64,000 bases of DNA. It comes from RGIG3701 sp031553595 (GTDB lineage Bacteria; Planctomycetota; Planctomycetia; Pirellulales; Thermoguttaceae). The DNA lies in the NCBI GenBank assembly GCA_031553595.1, contig JAVBLI010000008.1:124001-188000 (forward strand), read 5' to 3'. A program made the position numbers and the translations under genes. Shown in pieces: positions 16,676-26,511 of this stretch (position 1 is the stretch's first letter; each line of letters opens with the position of its first letter). Below the pieces are notes generated by a model. It had not been told where the DNA came from and searched no databases. It saw only the letters and a program-made list of their open reading frames with translations.

Positions 16676-19375
16676 ATGACCATGGAAACCGCTTCCGCCC
16701 CCAATCCGCGTTCTTCGCTGGAAGTTTTTACGGAAATATTATTCCTGGCGGTGGTACTGGCCGGCGGCGCTCTGACGGCGTACGGCGTCCACCAGACCGG
16801 AAAATGGGATGTTTACGCCCTGATTCAGAACTTTTACGTCCAAATCGGCGTGATTTTTTCTCTCGCCGCCGTCATTACGCTGATTTTCTTCCTGAAAAGT
16901 GAAAATCGGAAAAATTTTCTTATTACCGCGCTTTTAATCAGCGCCCTGTTTCACCTTTCGCTGATCGTCTGGAGCGGCACGTATAATCTGGGCCGAAATC
17001 TCTCGCTGGAGGATGAAACGCTCATATCACGGCGTGCGGAAATCGTCCCGCCGCGGGTGGTGAAGGAATATCTCTGGGTGCCGGAGAGCGGGGAGGTCAA
17101 GAAAAGCGTGTATGACGAGGAGCTTCAGGAGAAGGAAGTCGCACCGGAGCTGGAGGAGAAGCCGGTGGAGCTGGAGCCTGAGCCGGAATTTCATCCTGAC
17201 GAAACCCTGGAGAAGCGCGAGACGGAGGCCCAAAAAATGGCCCGTGACATCCAGTTTCAGGAGCACGCGCGCGAAGAAACGCTGCGGGAAACGCGTGAGC
17301 TGGAAAAGAAGCAGGAGCGTAACCTCCTGAAAAACACCACGCAGCTTCCGGCAGCGGAGCCGAAAACCAGTGAGGCGGAGAAAATGCGTCTTTCGCCGGA
17401 AGCGTCCCGGGCCGTCAGCCGCCAGATGGAGATTCAGCGGGTGGATCTGCGTAACGCCCGGCTTCAGGAAAAACAGTTGGAAAATAAAGGCATTCAGGAA
17501 GCGCCGGAGAATTTTCATTCCACGGTCGCGCGTTCCGAGCAGGCGTTAAGTGCCCAGCAGCGGAGTATGGTCGTGGCGGATGACGCCCGGCTGAAGCAGA
17601 AATCGGAAGTGCAGCGGGAGCTTTCCGCGGCCAGCGTGGCGCCTTCCCGACAGCCGCGGACGTTACCGGGTGTGGGGGAGGCGGAAGACGCGGCGGGGAT
17701 GGCCGATTCTCCGCTGACGCGTCAGGCGCCGCGCGCGGCGCTGCCCGTGGGTGTGGCGGCCACCCGCACCCAGACGCCCGTTCTGGGTGGCGGAAGTGAT
17801 GGAACGCGTGCCCAGCGCCGGAAAGTAGACCGTGAGGAGGGAGAAATTCAGGTGAACGCCAGCCGCCGGACGGGGACGCCGTCTCATTCCATGGTGGAAC
17901 TGGCGGAAGTGCCACGTAATGCGCACGGCGGCGCGGATCAGCTCGCGGCCAGCACCGCGGTGATTTTCCGGGAGAACGCCGGGCGCGGCCGGGAAATGTC
18001 CGGGCCGGAATCTTCCGTGGACATGACGTTTTCACACGCGCCTTCCCCGGCGCCGCTGGGGGATGAGGGCGGAACGGCGGAAGAAACGGAGCTGGCGGCG
18101 CTGCGGCCCGTGGTTCCGGCGGATTCCCTGCTGGGCGGGCGGCTTCCTTCCGCGCGCTTTACGCCCACGCCGTATGAGCCGTACCGGCAGCGGACGCGTG
18201 CGAATCACCGCCGCAAGATTTTAGAAGCCGGCGGAGACCCCGCGTCCGAGGAAACGGTGGAGTATGGTCTGGCGTTTCTTGGAAAAACGCAGTTTCCGGA
18301 CGGCCGCTGGGCTTTTGACCGCCTCCCGCCGGGTACGGGCATGAATTTTAACGCCGCGGAGCTGGGCCAGATGAACGCGGACACCGGCGCCACCGGGCTG
18401 GCGCTTCTGGCGTTTCTCGGGGCCGGGTACACACATATTCCGCCGGAAAACGCCACGGACACCCACCACGAAACCGTTCTTCGCGGCCTGGAATGGCTCA
18501 TGCAGAACCAGCAGGCGGACGGCAGCCTGTTCCGTCCCGACTCGGATTTATACCGAAACGCCCGGATTTACTCCCACGGAATCGCCACCATCGCGCTATG
18601 CGAAGCGTGCGGCATGACCCAAAATAGCGCCACGAAAACGCTCACCGTGCAGGACCGCCGCTTGAAACTGGCCGCCCAGCGGGCCGTGGATTTTATCATT
18701 GACGCCCAGACCACGAAACTCGGCGCGTGGCGTTACACCCCGGAGCCCGGTCAGCCCTGGCGCGGCGAGGGAGACACGTCCGTTTCCGGGTGGATGCTCA
18801 TGGCGCTGGTCAGCGCGAAAATGGCGGGGCTCCAGGTGCCGGACGAAACGATTCAGCGGGTGCAAAAATGGATGGAAACCGCGGCCGTGGAGGGCGGCGC
18901 GCGTTTTGTGTACCTTCCCATGCAAGACCCGAAAACGGAGGAGCAGCGGATGTGGACCACCCCCTCCCCGGCCATGACCGCCGAGGGAATGCTCATGCGA
19001 CTGTACCTCCGGCCTTTCGTCCGCAAAGCGCCCGGCGAGGATGAGGCGCACGCGCAGGGCCTGGAATATCTCACGAAATACGCTCCCCGGGTGGACATGA
19101 ATAACCTTCGGGACACGTATTACTGGTATTATGCCACGCAGGTTATGTTCCACGCCAAGGGTGAGTACTGGAAAAACTGGCAGGATCAGATCACGAAAGG
19201 CCTGATGTCCACGCAGTCGCTGGAAGGCGCTACGCGGGGCAGCTGGAGCCCCACCGGCCCCGCCACCGACCGCTGGGGGCATGTCGGCGGCCGCCATTAC
19301 ATCACCGCCATGCACCTGCTGATCCTGGAGGTCTATTACCGGCACTTGCCGTTATACGGGGAATTGGCGAAATGA
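16676..19375 (+). CDS. Membrane-anchored protein with squalene-cyclase-like (prenyltransferase) repeats
   Basis: This 899-residue protein has three parts. Residues about 10-115 contain three hydrophobic segments (VFTEILFLAVVLAGGALTAYGV; FYVQIGVIFSLAAVITLIFFL; ITALLISALFHLSLIVW). Residues about 130-500 are a highly charged, Glu/Arg-rich region with long coiled-coil stretches (ELEKKQERNLLKNTTQL) and low-complexity spacers. Residues about 520-895 form an alpha/alpha toroid of the squalene-hopene cyclase / prenyltransferase type: VEYGLAFLGKTQFPDGRWAFD, VLRGLEWLMQNQQADGSLF, AAQRAVDFIIDAQ, YYWYYATQVMFH. I see no DXDD catalytic motif of squalene cyclases, so it is more likely a binding or scaffold module than a terpene cyclase. 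Proteins with this layout recur in planctomycetes; their function is unknown. Starting at the second Met (residue 3) is equally plausible. Confidence 0.75.
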   Translation: MTMETASAPNPRSSLEVFTEILFLAVVLAGGALTAYGVHQTGKWDVYALIQNFYVQIGVIFSLAAVITLIFFLKSENRKNFLITALLISALFHLSLIVWSGTYNLGRNLSLEDETLISRRAEIVPPRVVKEYLWVPESGEVKKSVYDEELQEKEVAPELEEKPVELEPEPEFHPDETLEKRETEAQKMARDIQFQEHAREETLRETRELEKKQERNLLKNTTQLPAAEPKTSEAEKMRLSPEASRAVSRQMEIQRVDLRNARLQEKQLENKGIQEAPENFHSTVARSEQALSAQQRSMVVADDARLKQKSEVQRELSAASVAPSRQPRTLPGVGEAEDAAGMADSPLTRQAPRAALPVGVAATRTQTPVLGGGSDGTRAQRRKVDREEGEIQVNASRRTGTPSHSMVELAEVPRNAHGGADQLAASTAVIFRENAGRGREMSGPESSVDMTFSHAPSPAPLGDEGGTAEETELAALRPVVPADSLLGGRLPSARFTPTPYEPYRQRTRANHRRKILEAGGDPASEETVEYGLAFLGKTQFPDGRWAFDRLPPGTGMNFNAAELGQMNADTGATGLALLAFLGAGYTHIPPENATDTHHETVLRGLEWLMQNQQADGSLFRPDSDLYRNARIYSHGIATIALCEACGMTQNSATKTLTVQDRRLKLAAQRAVDFIIDAQTTKLGAWRYTPEPGQPWRGEGDTSVSGWMLMALVSAKMAGLQVPDETIQRVQKWMETAAVEGGARFVYLPMQDPKTEEQRMWTTPSPAMTAEGMLMRLYLRPFVRKAPGEDEAHAQGLEYLTKYAPRVDMNNLRDTYYWYYATQVMFHAKGEYWKNWQDQITKGLMSTQSLEGATRGSWSPTGPATDRWGHVGGRHYITAMHLLILEVYYRHLPLYGELAK

Positions 19376-19496
19376 CATCCAAGGCCTGAACGAATACCCC
19401 GCCCTGAAAGGGTACTTAACCGCCCCCTGCTTCGCGGCCCAAGACACTTACGCCGCGATGGCGAGGTATTTTTCCCCGGATTTTCCCTTAAAATTC

Positions 19497-19526
19497 ATGC
19501 CATTCACATAATACATGCCATTCACA
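19497..19526 (+). repeat. Duplicated hflX start region
   Basis: ATGCCATTCACA occurs at 19497-19508 and again at 19515-19526, in the same frame. The first copy is followed at once by TAA, giving a four-codon mini-frame identical to the first four codons of hflX. Confidence 0.8.
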
Positions 19527-20918
19527 CAAAACGATCTTCAATCCACTTTAAAACCCCGCGAACGGGCGTTTCTTGTCGGCGTTCTTCTGCCGGACAATCA
19601 TCAGGACGACGCGAGTATTGCGCTTTACGGCGCGCCGCGAGTGCTACCCGAACAGCCGCTGGAGGAGCTCTCCGGGCTGACCGAGGCAGCCGGGGCGGAA
19701 GTCGTGGGCGAAATGCTCCAGCGCCGGCAGCATCCGGAGCCCGCCACGTACATCGGCAGCGGGAAAGTGGAGGAGCTGCGGGAAATGGTAACCGCCAAAG
19801 ACGCCGAGCTGGTGATTTTCGATAATGATTTGTCGCCCGGGCAGAAGCGGAATCTGGAAAAAACGCTGAAGGTCGCGGTGCTGGACCGCACGGAGCTGAT
19901 CCTGGATATTTTCGCCAGCCGTGCGCGGACGAAAGAGGCCCGTCTGGCCGTGGAGCTTGCGCAACTGGAATACTCGCTGCCTAGGCTGAAGCGGATGTGG
20001 ACGCACTTATCGCGGCAGAAAATGGGCGTCGGGGCACGTGGCCCGGGTGAAAAACAGCTCGAAACCGACCGCCGCCTGGCCCAGAAGCGCATCGCCGACC
20101 TGAAAGCGGAGTTGGCCGAGGTGCAAAAACGCAAAGAACGCGAGGTGGCTTCCCGTAACGAAACCCGCACGGTTTCTCTGGTCGGATATACAAACGCCGG
20201 AAAAAGCACATTAATGAACGCCCTGACGGGTTCCGACGTATTCGTAAAAGATCAACTTTTCGCGACGCTCGACACGCGGACGCGAAAATGGAGTCTGCCG
20301 GGGTGGGGGCCCGTGCTCTTAAGCGACACGGTGGGCTTTATCCGCGACCTGCCGCACCAATTAATCGCCAGTTTCCGCGCGACGCTCGAGGAGGCCCGCT
20401 GTGCCGACCTGCTGCTTCACGTGGCCGACGGCAGCAACCCGATGCTCGTGCACCAGATCAAAGCGGCGTACGACGTGCTCGAGGAGCTGGGCATCCAGGA
20501 AAAGGACACCGTCCTGGTGATCAATAAAATCGACGCCCTGATGGAAAATGTGCAAAGTACGCAAGAAGATGGAGAAAACGAGGAAGATACCGACGGCCAA
20601 CTTCCCCCTGCCCAGCGGCTCCAGGCCCTGATGAACCGCTATCCGCACGCCATCGGCATCAGTGCCCGCACCGGCGAGGGGCTGGATCGCCTGGCACTGG
20701 CTGTCAGCGACATGCTCAGTCGGCATTTTCCCGTGGTGGATGTGGAAATGTCGGCCGCGAATGGCAAAATGCAGGCGTTTTTGGCCGATCGGGGCGAAGT
20801 GTTTTCGCGGGATTACCGGGAGGACGGCCGGGTGGTGATCCGCTGCCGGATAGCGCAAACACACCTGGGGAAAATTCACGACACGGATATCACCATCACC
20901 CCGGTACAGAAATTTTAA
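19515..20918 (+). CDS. hflX: Ribosome-associated GTPase HflX
   Basis: This 467-residue protein is HflX, a translational GTPase that binds ribosomes and splits stalled or hibernating ones. The N-terminal HflX domain (about 15-200) includes ATYIGSGKVEEL, VIFDNDLSPGQKRNLEK, RTELILDIFASRARTKEA and GPGEKQLETDRR. The G domain follows with P-loop GYTNAGKST (224-232), switch II DTVGFIRDLP (271-280) and NKID (337-340). An acidic insertion (TQEDGENEEDTDGQ) sits after NKID and is not usual. Length fits the family. The gene has no obvious ribosome-binding site; its start codon region is a tandem copy of the sequence just upstream. The 140 bp before it hold nothing else recognisable. Confidence 0.95.
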   Translation: MPFTQNDLQSTLKPRERAFLVGVLLPDNHQDDASIALYGAPRVLPEQPLEELSGLTEAAGAEVVGEMLQRRQHPEPATYIGSGKVEELREMVTAKDAELVIFDNDLSPGQKRNLEKTLKVAVLDRTELILDIFASRARTKEARLAVELAQLEYSLPRLKRMWTHLSRQKMGVGARGPGEKQLETDRRLAQKRIADLKAELAEVQKRKEREVASRNETRTVSLVGYTNAGKSTLMNALTGSDVFVKDQLFATLDTRTRKWSLPGWGPVLLSDTVGFIRDLPHQLIASFRATLEEARCADLLLHVADGSNPMLVHQIKAAYDVLEELGIQEKDTVLVINKIDALMENVQSTQEDGENEEDTDGQLPPAQRLQALMNRYPHAIGISARTGEGLDRLALAVSDMLSRHFPVVDVEMSAANGKMQAFLADRGEVFSRDYREDGRVVIRCRIAQTHLGKIHDTDITITPVQKF

Positions 20919-21139
20919 CGAACATGGCGGATGGGTACAATGGCTTAAAAAAAACGTTCACATATTTTTTGATGCCAATTTCCTGTTTTTCCGCTTTTTT
21001 TTACAGTAAGCCGTTCTAAAATCGTAGACAAAAACGTGATTTGATACATAATATATAATATTAAGTATTTTGAATTGAGCCAGACCAGTTTCATTTTTTG
21101 ACAACTGTCCAATTTTTCTATAACAGGAGTTCGGATTTT

Positions 21140-24100
21140 ATGTCCCGTCGTCGCCTTAACATTAAATTTATTGTTATTCTCGTGCTGGTGATCGCCCTGG
21201 GTGCCAGCGGTCTTATGGGCTTGCGGTGGTGGAATGCCGCCCGTGCGAACGAAAACCTTTACACGCAAGCCATGGAGCTGTACCAGAACGGCGAAAAAAT
21301 GGATGAAGCGGTTCATCTTTTCGGCCAATATGTGTATGCCGGCAAGGACGACGCGAAGAAGGCGGACTGCTATCTTAAAGTCGCGACGTATTACCAAAAC
21401 AATGTCAACAAGGTCACGCCCCAGAACGTGGACATGGTTCACCGCATGATGCAGAAGGCGCTGGACAACGACCCGGAAAACCGCGTGTTGCGTGAGGGAA
21501 TCGCGAAGGCGTACACGGCCATGCGGCGTTATCAACAGGCCTCCGAGCTTTACGGGCAGCTTTCCAAGCAGGATCCCAACCGGCCCGAGCTGCTGTACGC
21601 GCTGGCCGAGAACCTCATCGCCGCCAATCAGATTAACGACGCCGGCGTCACGCTGGCCATCCTGATCGACAAAGCTCCTCCCTACATCCCCGGCCATCTG
21701 CTTTACGCCACCTACACCGAACAGATTCTCGGCCGTCCGGACGACGCGGAAAACATCATGGACAACATGGTCGACTCCAACCTGCAAAGTGCCGCCGCGT
21801 ATGCCCGCCGCTCGATTTATCGCATGGATCATAAAAACGAGAAGGGGGCACTGGAGGATCTCAACAGCGCCTTGCAACTGGAACCGGAAGAAGCCGACAC
21901 GATCGTCGCCGCGGTCAATTTCTACATCAAGACGCGTGATTTCGAAAAGGCCCACGAGTACCTGGGGAGCGTTTCCGAGAAAGACAAGGATAACGACGAT
22001 ATCAGCAACCTGCGAATCCGTCTGGCGGACGCCGAAAAGCGGCCCGACGACGCGATCGCCGAACTCATGAAGCGTCTGGAGAAGCGGGACAATTTTATCC
22101 TGCGTATTCAGCTTTTCGACCGCTTGGTCGCCACGAAAAAACTTGACGAGGCCCATCGCCAGATCGATCATCTGAAAAAGATGAAAATGAACATGGAAAT
22201 GATCGGATTTTTCGAATCGGCCATCGACATCGTCCAGAACAACTGGCAGGAAGCGGCACGCAAGCTCGAGCTTTCGCGGAGTATTTTCTCGATGCACCCG
22301 GAAACCGTCGCCTTCGTCGACCGGCAGTTGGCCTTATGCTATGGCAAGCTGGGCCAGACCGACAAACAGATCGAGGCCTTCCAGCGGGCGATTCAGAACA
22401 CGCCGCAGACCGACATCCTGCCCATCAGTATCGCGTATATTCTCGCCCTGAACTCCGCTAACAAAACGGCCCTGCTCGAGGAAGCGATCAAAGACCTGAT
22501 CACCAAGATCGGCGTCACGATGTATATGGAAATTCCGCAGTTGCGGGCGATTCGCATCGCGCTGGAGATCCAGAAAATGGCCAACTTGCCGCAATCGATG
22601 CAGGACTGGTCGAAAATCCAGACGCTGCTGGAGGAGAGCGGTGTGGAAAAAGACTCGCCTGAGGCGGTGCTGCTGGGTGTGCGTCTGCTGCTGAAGCAGG
22701 GTAAATCGGAAGAAGCCCGCACGTTCCTGAAGCAGGCGATCGCGAAGAATCCCGATTTCACCGGTTTTGTCTCGTACCTGGCCCTGATGGAAGCGCAGCT
22801 CAAGAACTACGATGTCGCGGTCCGTATCCTGGACGATGAAATCCGGAAAAAGGGCATTTTGCCGGCCCTGCTGATCATCAAGACGCGTATTTTGGCGCAG
22901 ATGCCGGCGGAGAAGGCCGGGCCGATGCTGACGCAGATGGAGAACGGTTCGAAAGAACTTCCCGACGCGACGAAAATCGTGGTGCTGAAGCAGATCGCGC
23001 CCGCCTGGATCGCCGTGGGGAACGACGACAACGCGAAGCGTATTTTCGAGGAGTTGTCGCGGATGGAGCCCGATAACATGGGCACCAAGATCCAGTTATT
23101 CGACCTGGCCCGGAAAATGAACAACGAGACGGAAATGAATGCCCAGATGGATAAAGTCCGCATGGTTTCCGGAAACCTTTCGCCGGAATACCGTTACTGC
23201 CAGGCCGCGAAGCTTATTTGGCAGTATCTCCAAAAGAAGGTTACGCTTTCGCAGCTTTCGGAAGCGAAAGCCATTCTCCGCCAGGCGCAGAACTCGCGAG
23301 GCAACTGGCCGAACATCCCGCGGGCGCTGGCTGAGTTGGCCCTGCTGGAGAAGGATTACCCCGCCGCCATCGAGCACCTCACGCAGGTGGACAGTCTCGG
23401 CGCCCTGACCACGCAGCAGTTGGAGCTGCTCATCAAGCTGCTTTACAATGAAAAACGCGGTGACGAAATTCCGACGCTGCTCAGCGGTCGCGAGGGCACG
23501 GAGCTCAGCCCCGACACCGAGTTGCTGCTGATCGACAAACTCGCCGACATCGACGGTGCCAGCGCGATGGAGCGTGCGAAGGGGATTATCGAGGGTTCCC
23601 AGAACCCCGGCGATTATCTCTGGCAGGGGAACGTTGCGCTGCGGGCCGGCGATTATCGCGCGGCCGAAATTTCCTTCGAAAAAGTCGTGGAACTGGCCCC
23701 CGAAAGCTCGACGGGCTGGATCGCCCTGCTGCAAACCATGCGGCTGTTGGACGCGCCCCCGAAGCGGATGAACGATCTGGTCGCCCGGATGCGTAAAGCG
23801 CTCTCCGCCGAGAAGCTCCCCCTGGCCGAGGCCAAGGCGATGCAGCTCATCGGCGACGCCCCCGCGGCTGAAGCGGCCTTCCTCAAAGCCGTGGAATTAG
23901 CGCCCACCGACCTCGAGGCCCTCTATTCCACCAGCAGTTTTTACCTTCGCACCACCCGTCCGGAGCTGGGCGAGCCGTACCTGCTGAAAATGGTCGACAT
24001 CATCACCGCCGACAATTCCAGCGACCCTCGCACCAAGGCGCAGCGTATGGCGTGGGCCCGGCGCTCCCTGGCTGACATTTACCGTCTGACGCCCGACTAC

Positions 24101-25405
24101 GATCGGCAGCAGAAGGCGCTGATGCTGGTCAACGAAAACCTGCGACTGGAGCCGGATTCGGCGGAAGACAAGAAAACCAAGGGGCTCGTGCTGGCCGCGA
24201 GGCGGAATCCGCGTGAACAGGCCATGGGATTAAAGCTCTTGGAAGAAGTGTCCAACCAGCTATTGCCCACCGAGCGATTCACGCTGGCCAAGCTCTTCGA
24301 CATGCAGAGCGTCAGCAGCGACAGCCGCCTGATGTGGGAACGATGCCGGCGCATCATGTCCGAGTTGGCTCACCCCAACTCCGTCACCAACCCCGAATAC
24401 CTCGTGGCATACATCGACATGCTGCTGCGGCGCCAGCAGGCCGTCTCCGACATTCAGCCTTACCTCGAAAAGCTCGAGGAACTAGCCCCGAATACCCCCG
24501 CCGCGATTGCGCTGCGTGCCCGTTTGATGGTGCGCGAAGACAATAAGGCCGGGGCCGAGCGCATGCTGATTTCGATGGTTCCGCTAAGCATCACCGAAGA
24601 GAACGCGGCAACGGTGCGTCAGATCGCGAGCCTGCTGGAGCTGATCGAGTCGATCGACGGCGCCGAGCGTGTGTGGCAGAAGCTGGCCAACGAGATGCCG
24701 AAGGGCGCGTGGGATTACACCGCGTTCCTGGGGCGTCACAGCCGTGTCAACGACGGCCTGACGCTGCTGGAAAAGCATCAGGGCGAGTTTAACCGCATGG
24801 AAATGATGGACGCGATGTCCCGCCTCTTCCGCAGCACCAAACGCCGCGGCACCCCGGCCGATTTCGCCCGTGCCGAGCGCATTCTCCAGGCGTGTAAAGC
24901 CGAAGCGGGAGATGAAATCGGCGTCGGCATTTTCCGCGGCCAGTTGCAGGACATCCAGGAGGATTACAACGGCGCGATCAAAACCTACGACAACCTCCTG
25001 AAAGAGCCGAAAATCACGGATTCGCAGCGGGCCTTCGTCCAGAACAACCTCGCGTACATCCTGGCCATGACCGGCAAAGACAACCAGCGGGCGATGAAGC
25101 TCATCAACGAGGCGATGACCGCGCACGGCAACGAGGCCCAGTTGCTGGACACTCAGGCCATGGTGCTGCTGAAGAGCAACGAGCGGGCGAACATCGACCA
25201 AGCCATCCAGAATCTGGAGAAAGTGGTGCTGATGAAGCCGGAAGCGCTGTTCTTCTTCCATCTCGCCGTGGCGTACAACCAGAAGGACGACCGCACCTCC
25301 GCGCGTGTGGCGTTCGAAACCGCGAAACAGCTCGACCCGAACCTTGCGCAGTCCATTTCCAAGTTGGAGAGCGAGGACTTTTCGAACCTGGCCAAGCTGC
25401 GGTAA
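21140..25405 (+). CDS. Very large membrane-anchored TPR-repeat protein
   Basis: This 1421-residue protein starts at ATG 21140, placed by CAGGAG 10 bp upstream; an in-frame TTG at 21098 would only add an unlikely leader. The N-terminus is MSRRRLNIKFIVILVLVIALGASGLMGLRWW, a single uncleaved membrane anchor or signal anchor. Nearly all the rest is tetratricopeptide-like repeats with the usual small/large pattern, for example AARKLELSRSIFSMHPETVAFVDRQLALCYGKLGQTDKQIEAFQRAI and ENGALEDLNSALQLEPEEADT. TPR solenoids bind partner proteins; long anchored ones in this group may organise envelope or secretion complexes, but no partner is evident here. A strong terminator follows, so the gene is probably transcribed alone. 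Function not assigned. Confidence 0.85.
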   Translation: MSRRRLNIKFIVILVLVIALGASGLMGLRWWNAARANENLYTQAMELYQNGEKMDEAVHLFGQYVYAGKDDAKKADCYLKVATYYQNNVNKVTPQNVDMVHRMMQKALDNDPENRVLREGIAKAYTAMRRYQQASELYGQLSKQDPNRPELLYALAENLIAANQINDAGVTLAILIDKAPPYIPGHLLYATYTEQILGRPDDAENIMDNMVDSNLQSAAAYARRSIYRMDHKNEKGALEDLNSALQLEPEEADTIVAAVNFYIKTRDFEKAHEYLGSVSEKDKDNDDISNLRIRLADAEKRPDDAIAELMKRLEKRDNFILRIQLFDRLVATKKLDEAHRQIDHLKKMKMNMEMIGFFESAIDIVQNNWQEAARKLELSRSIFSMHPETVAFVDRQLALCYGKLGQTDKQIEAFQRAIQNTPQTDILPISIAYILALNSANKTALLEEAIKDLITKIGVTMYMEIPQLRAIRIALEIQKMANLPQSMQDWSKIQTLLEESGVEKDSPEAVLLGVRLLLKQGKSEEARTFLKQAIAKNPDFTGFVSYLALMEAQLKNYDVAVRILDDEIRKKGILPALLIIKTRILAQMPAEKAGPMLTQMENGSKELPDATKIVVLKQIAPAWIAVGNDDNAKRIFEELSRMEPDNMGTKIQLFDLARKMNNETEMNAQMDKVRMVSGNLSPEYRYCQAAKLIWQYLQKKVTLSQLSEAKAILRQAQNSRGNWPNIPRALAELALLEKDYPAAIEHLTQVDSLGALTTQQLELLIKLLYNEKRGDEIPTLLSGREGTELSPDTELLLIDKLADIDGASAMERAKGIIEGSQNPGDYLWQGNVALRAGDYRAAEISFEKVVELAPESSTGWIALLQTMRLLDAPPKRMNDLVARMRKALSAEKLPLAEAKAMQLIGDAPAAEAAFLKAVELAPTDLEALYSTSSFYLRTTRPELGEPYLLKMVDIITADNSSDPRTKAQRMAWARRSLADIYRLTPDYDRQQKALMLVNENLRLEPDSAEDKKTKGLVLAARRNPREQAMGLKLLEEVSNQLLPTERFTLAKLFDMQSVSSDSRLMWERCRRIMSELAHPNSVTNPEYLVAYIDMLLRRQQAVSDIQPYLEKLEELAPNTPAAIALRARLMVREDNKAGAERMLISMVPLSITEENAATVRQIASLLELIESIDGAERVWQKLANEMPKGAWDYTAFLGRHSRVNDGLTLLEKHQGEFNRMEMMDAMSRLFRSTKRRGTPADFARAERILQACKAEAGDEIGVGIFRGQLQDIQEDYNGAIKTYDNLLKEPKITDSQRAFVQNNLAYILAMTGKDNQRAMKLINEAMTAHGNEAQLLDTQAMVLLKSNERANIDQAIQNLEKVVLMKPEALFFFHLAVAYNQKDDRTSARVAFETAKQLDPNLAQSISKLESEDFSNLAKLR

Positions 25406-25433
25406 ATCGCCTGTCGCCGCCGTCAAAACCTGT

Positions 25434-25473
25434 GCGTGAGGAACTTTTTCGAGAGTTGCCTCACGCTTTTTTT
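25434..25473 (+). terminator. Rho-independent terminator of the TPR gene
   Basis: Stem GCGTGAGG/CCTCACGC (extended by AACT/AGTT) followed by seven T. It lies 29 bp after the stop. Confidence 0.85.
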
Positions 25474-25505
25474 GCCCGTTCGCAAACGAAAAACGAGGTC
25501 CCGGA

Positions 25506-25931
25506 ATGCTCCCCTTCATGACGGAAGCCCCGCCACCGCCGCCGTATTTCACCTCCCTGTGGAACTCGGCGATGGACTTTCTGTGCAGCGACAGCGCGTT
25601 GGACATGAAGGCGCAGGTAGCGCTGGAGCTATTCCTGATGTCCGTAGGCACCGCGATCGTCGTCGGCGGCCTCGCCAAACTGCTGGTCCCCGGAAAATCC
25701 CGCCAGGGCACCTGGGGCACGCTCATCCTCGGCCTCTGCGGCTGCCTGGCCGCCTCGCTGACCATGCGTTTCGTCCTCGTGAACCTGCTGGGCCGCCAGA
25801 TGTATTCGCCCTTCTCGCTGCTGGAGATACTTGCCAGCGTCATTTTCGCGTCCATCATTCTGGCCATTTACCGCTCCACCGTGGGCAATTACGAAATCAT
25901 GATCATCAAGGATGACGAGAAAAAACGGTGA
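25506..25931 (+). CDS. Small multi-spanning membrane protein, possibly GlsB/YeaQ-like
   Basis: This 141-residue protein has about three transmembrane helices: LELFLMSVGTAIVVGGLAKLL, WGTLILGLCGCLAASLTMRFVLVNLL and LEILASVIFASIILAIY. The segment IVVGGLAKLLVPGKSRQGTWGTLILGLCGCLAAS follows the pattern of the transglycosylase-associated (GlsB/YeaQ/YmgE) family, in which a G-x-x-A/R-x-x-x-P-G turn joins two glycine-rich helices, but it is longer and starts with a proline-rich stretch (TEAPPPPPYF). The C-terminus is charged. The function of that family is poorly known, often linked to stress. The gene lies 33 bp after the TPR gene's terminator, and palindromic element 5 follows it. Confidence 0.55.
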   Translation: MLPFMTEAPPPPPYFTSLWNSAMDFLCSDSALDMKAQVALELFLMSVGTAIVVGGLAKLLVPGKSRQGTWGTLILGLCGCLAASLTMRFVLVNLLGRQMYSPFSLLEILASVIFASIILAIYRSTVGNYEIMIIKDDEKKR

Positions 25932-25949
25932 GACGCAAGGCGCCAAAAA

Positions 25950-26064
25950 AACAGCAGCCGGGAGCGAAGCGGAACGCAGTGACGCGTAGAGACCGGATAG
26001 AATCGTTGACATCTTTCCCACTTCGATCCGGTCATTGCGCTGCGCTCCATTCCCGGCTGCTGTT
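25950..26064. repeat. Palindromic 3'-end element, copy 5
   Basis: Left arm AACAGCAGCCGGGAGCGAAG of the second sequence class, right arm CATTCCCGGCTGCTGTT of the first class; inner ACCGGATAGAA and TTCGATCCGGT. It separates convergent genes ending at 25931 and 26092. Confidence 0.85.
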
Positions 26065-26091
26065 TCCGCAGCTCTGCATATTCTTCTGCCT

Positions 26092-26418
26092 TCAGTGTCC
26101 GGGGCCGTAAACATTCAGCATGATCACACCCACCAGCACCAGTGCGATTCCCACGCCGCCGAGAAAATTAATCTTTTCGTGAAGCACAAAAACGGCGATC
26201 GCCGTCGCGCCGATGATCCCCAGCGCACACCACGTGGCATACACGACATTCAGCGGCACCGCCGCCTGCAGCGATTTCGACAGCAGCACCGTGCAGGTCA
26301 CATACCCGATCGTGCTGATCAGCGACGGCCAGAATTTCGTGAACCCCTCCGACGATTTCAGGCACGCCGTGCCGACGATTTCCGCGATGATGGCGAGGAT
26401 CAGATACACGTATCCCAT
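26092..26418 (-). CDS. Small multidrug resistance (SMR) family transporter
   Basis: The 108-residue protein has the SMR length and four helices. The essential membrane glutamate is Glu13 in ILAIIAEIVGTACLKSS. Other family segments are YVTCTVLLSKSLQAAVPLNVVYATWCALGIIG and GVGIALVLVGVIMLN. SMR proteins are dual-topology antiporters that exchange protons for cationic drugs or, in the Gdx/SugE branch, guanidinium. The A-x-x-Y-A-x-W and S-x-S-L pattern is closer to the EmrE-type drug exporters than to SugE, but I cannot separate them by eye. AGGAG precedes the ATG. It lies 34 bp after the pyrC terminator on the same strand and appears to be its own transcript. Confidence 0.9.
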   Translation of the reverse strand: MGYVYLILAIIAEIVGTACLKSSEGFTKFWPSLISTIGYVTCTVLLSKSLQAAVPLNVVYATWCALGIIGATAIAVFVLHEKINFLGGVGIALVLVGVIMLNVYGPGH

Positions 26419-26452
26419 GCCGCACTCCTTTCAAACATATACCGATAAAAAT

Positions 26453-26482
26453 AAAAAAAGCCGGGAAGCGCAGGCTCCCGGC
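26453..26482 (-). terminator. Rho-independent terminator of pyrC
   Basis: On the minus strand, GCCGGGA pairs with TCCCGGC and a run of seven T follows. It lies just past the pyrC stop and before the SMR gene. Confidence 0.85.
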
Positions 26483-26511
26483 GACCATAATCACGACTGA
26501 ATTCTATTCTC

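Noticed and set aside
16676..19375. Squalene-hopene cyclase (shc)
   Set aside because: The toroid is only the last third, and no DXDD motif or full QW-repeat set is seen.
21098..21124. TTGACA with a -10-like box before the TPR gene
   Set aside because: Spacer is 15 bp and the start would fall on the ribosome site; kept out as a promoter.
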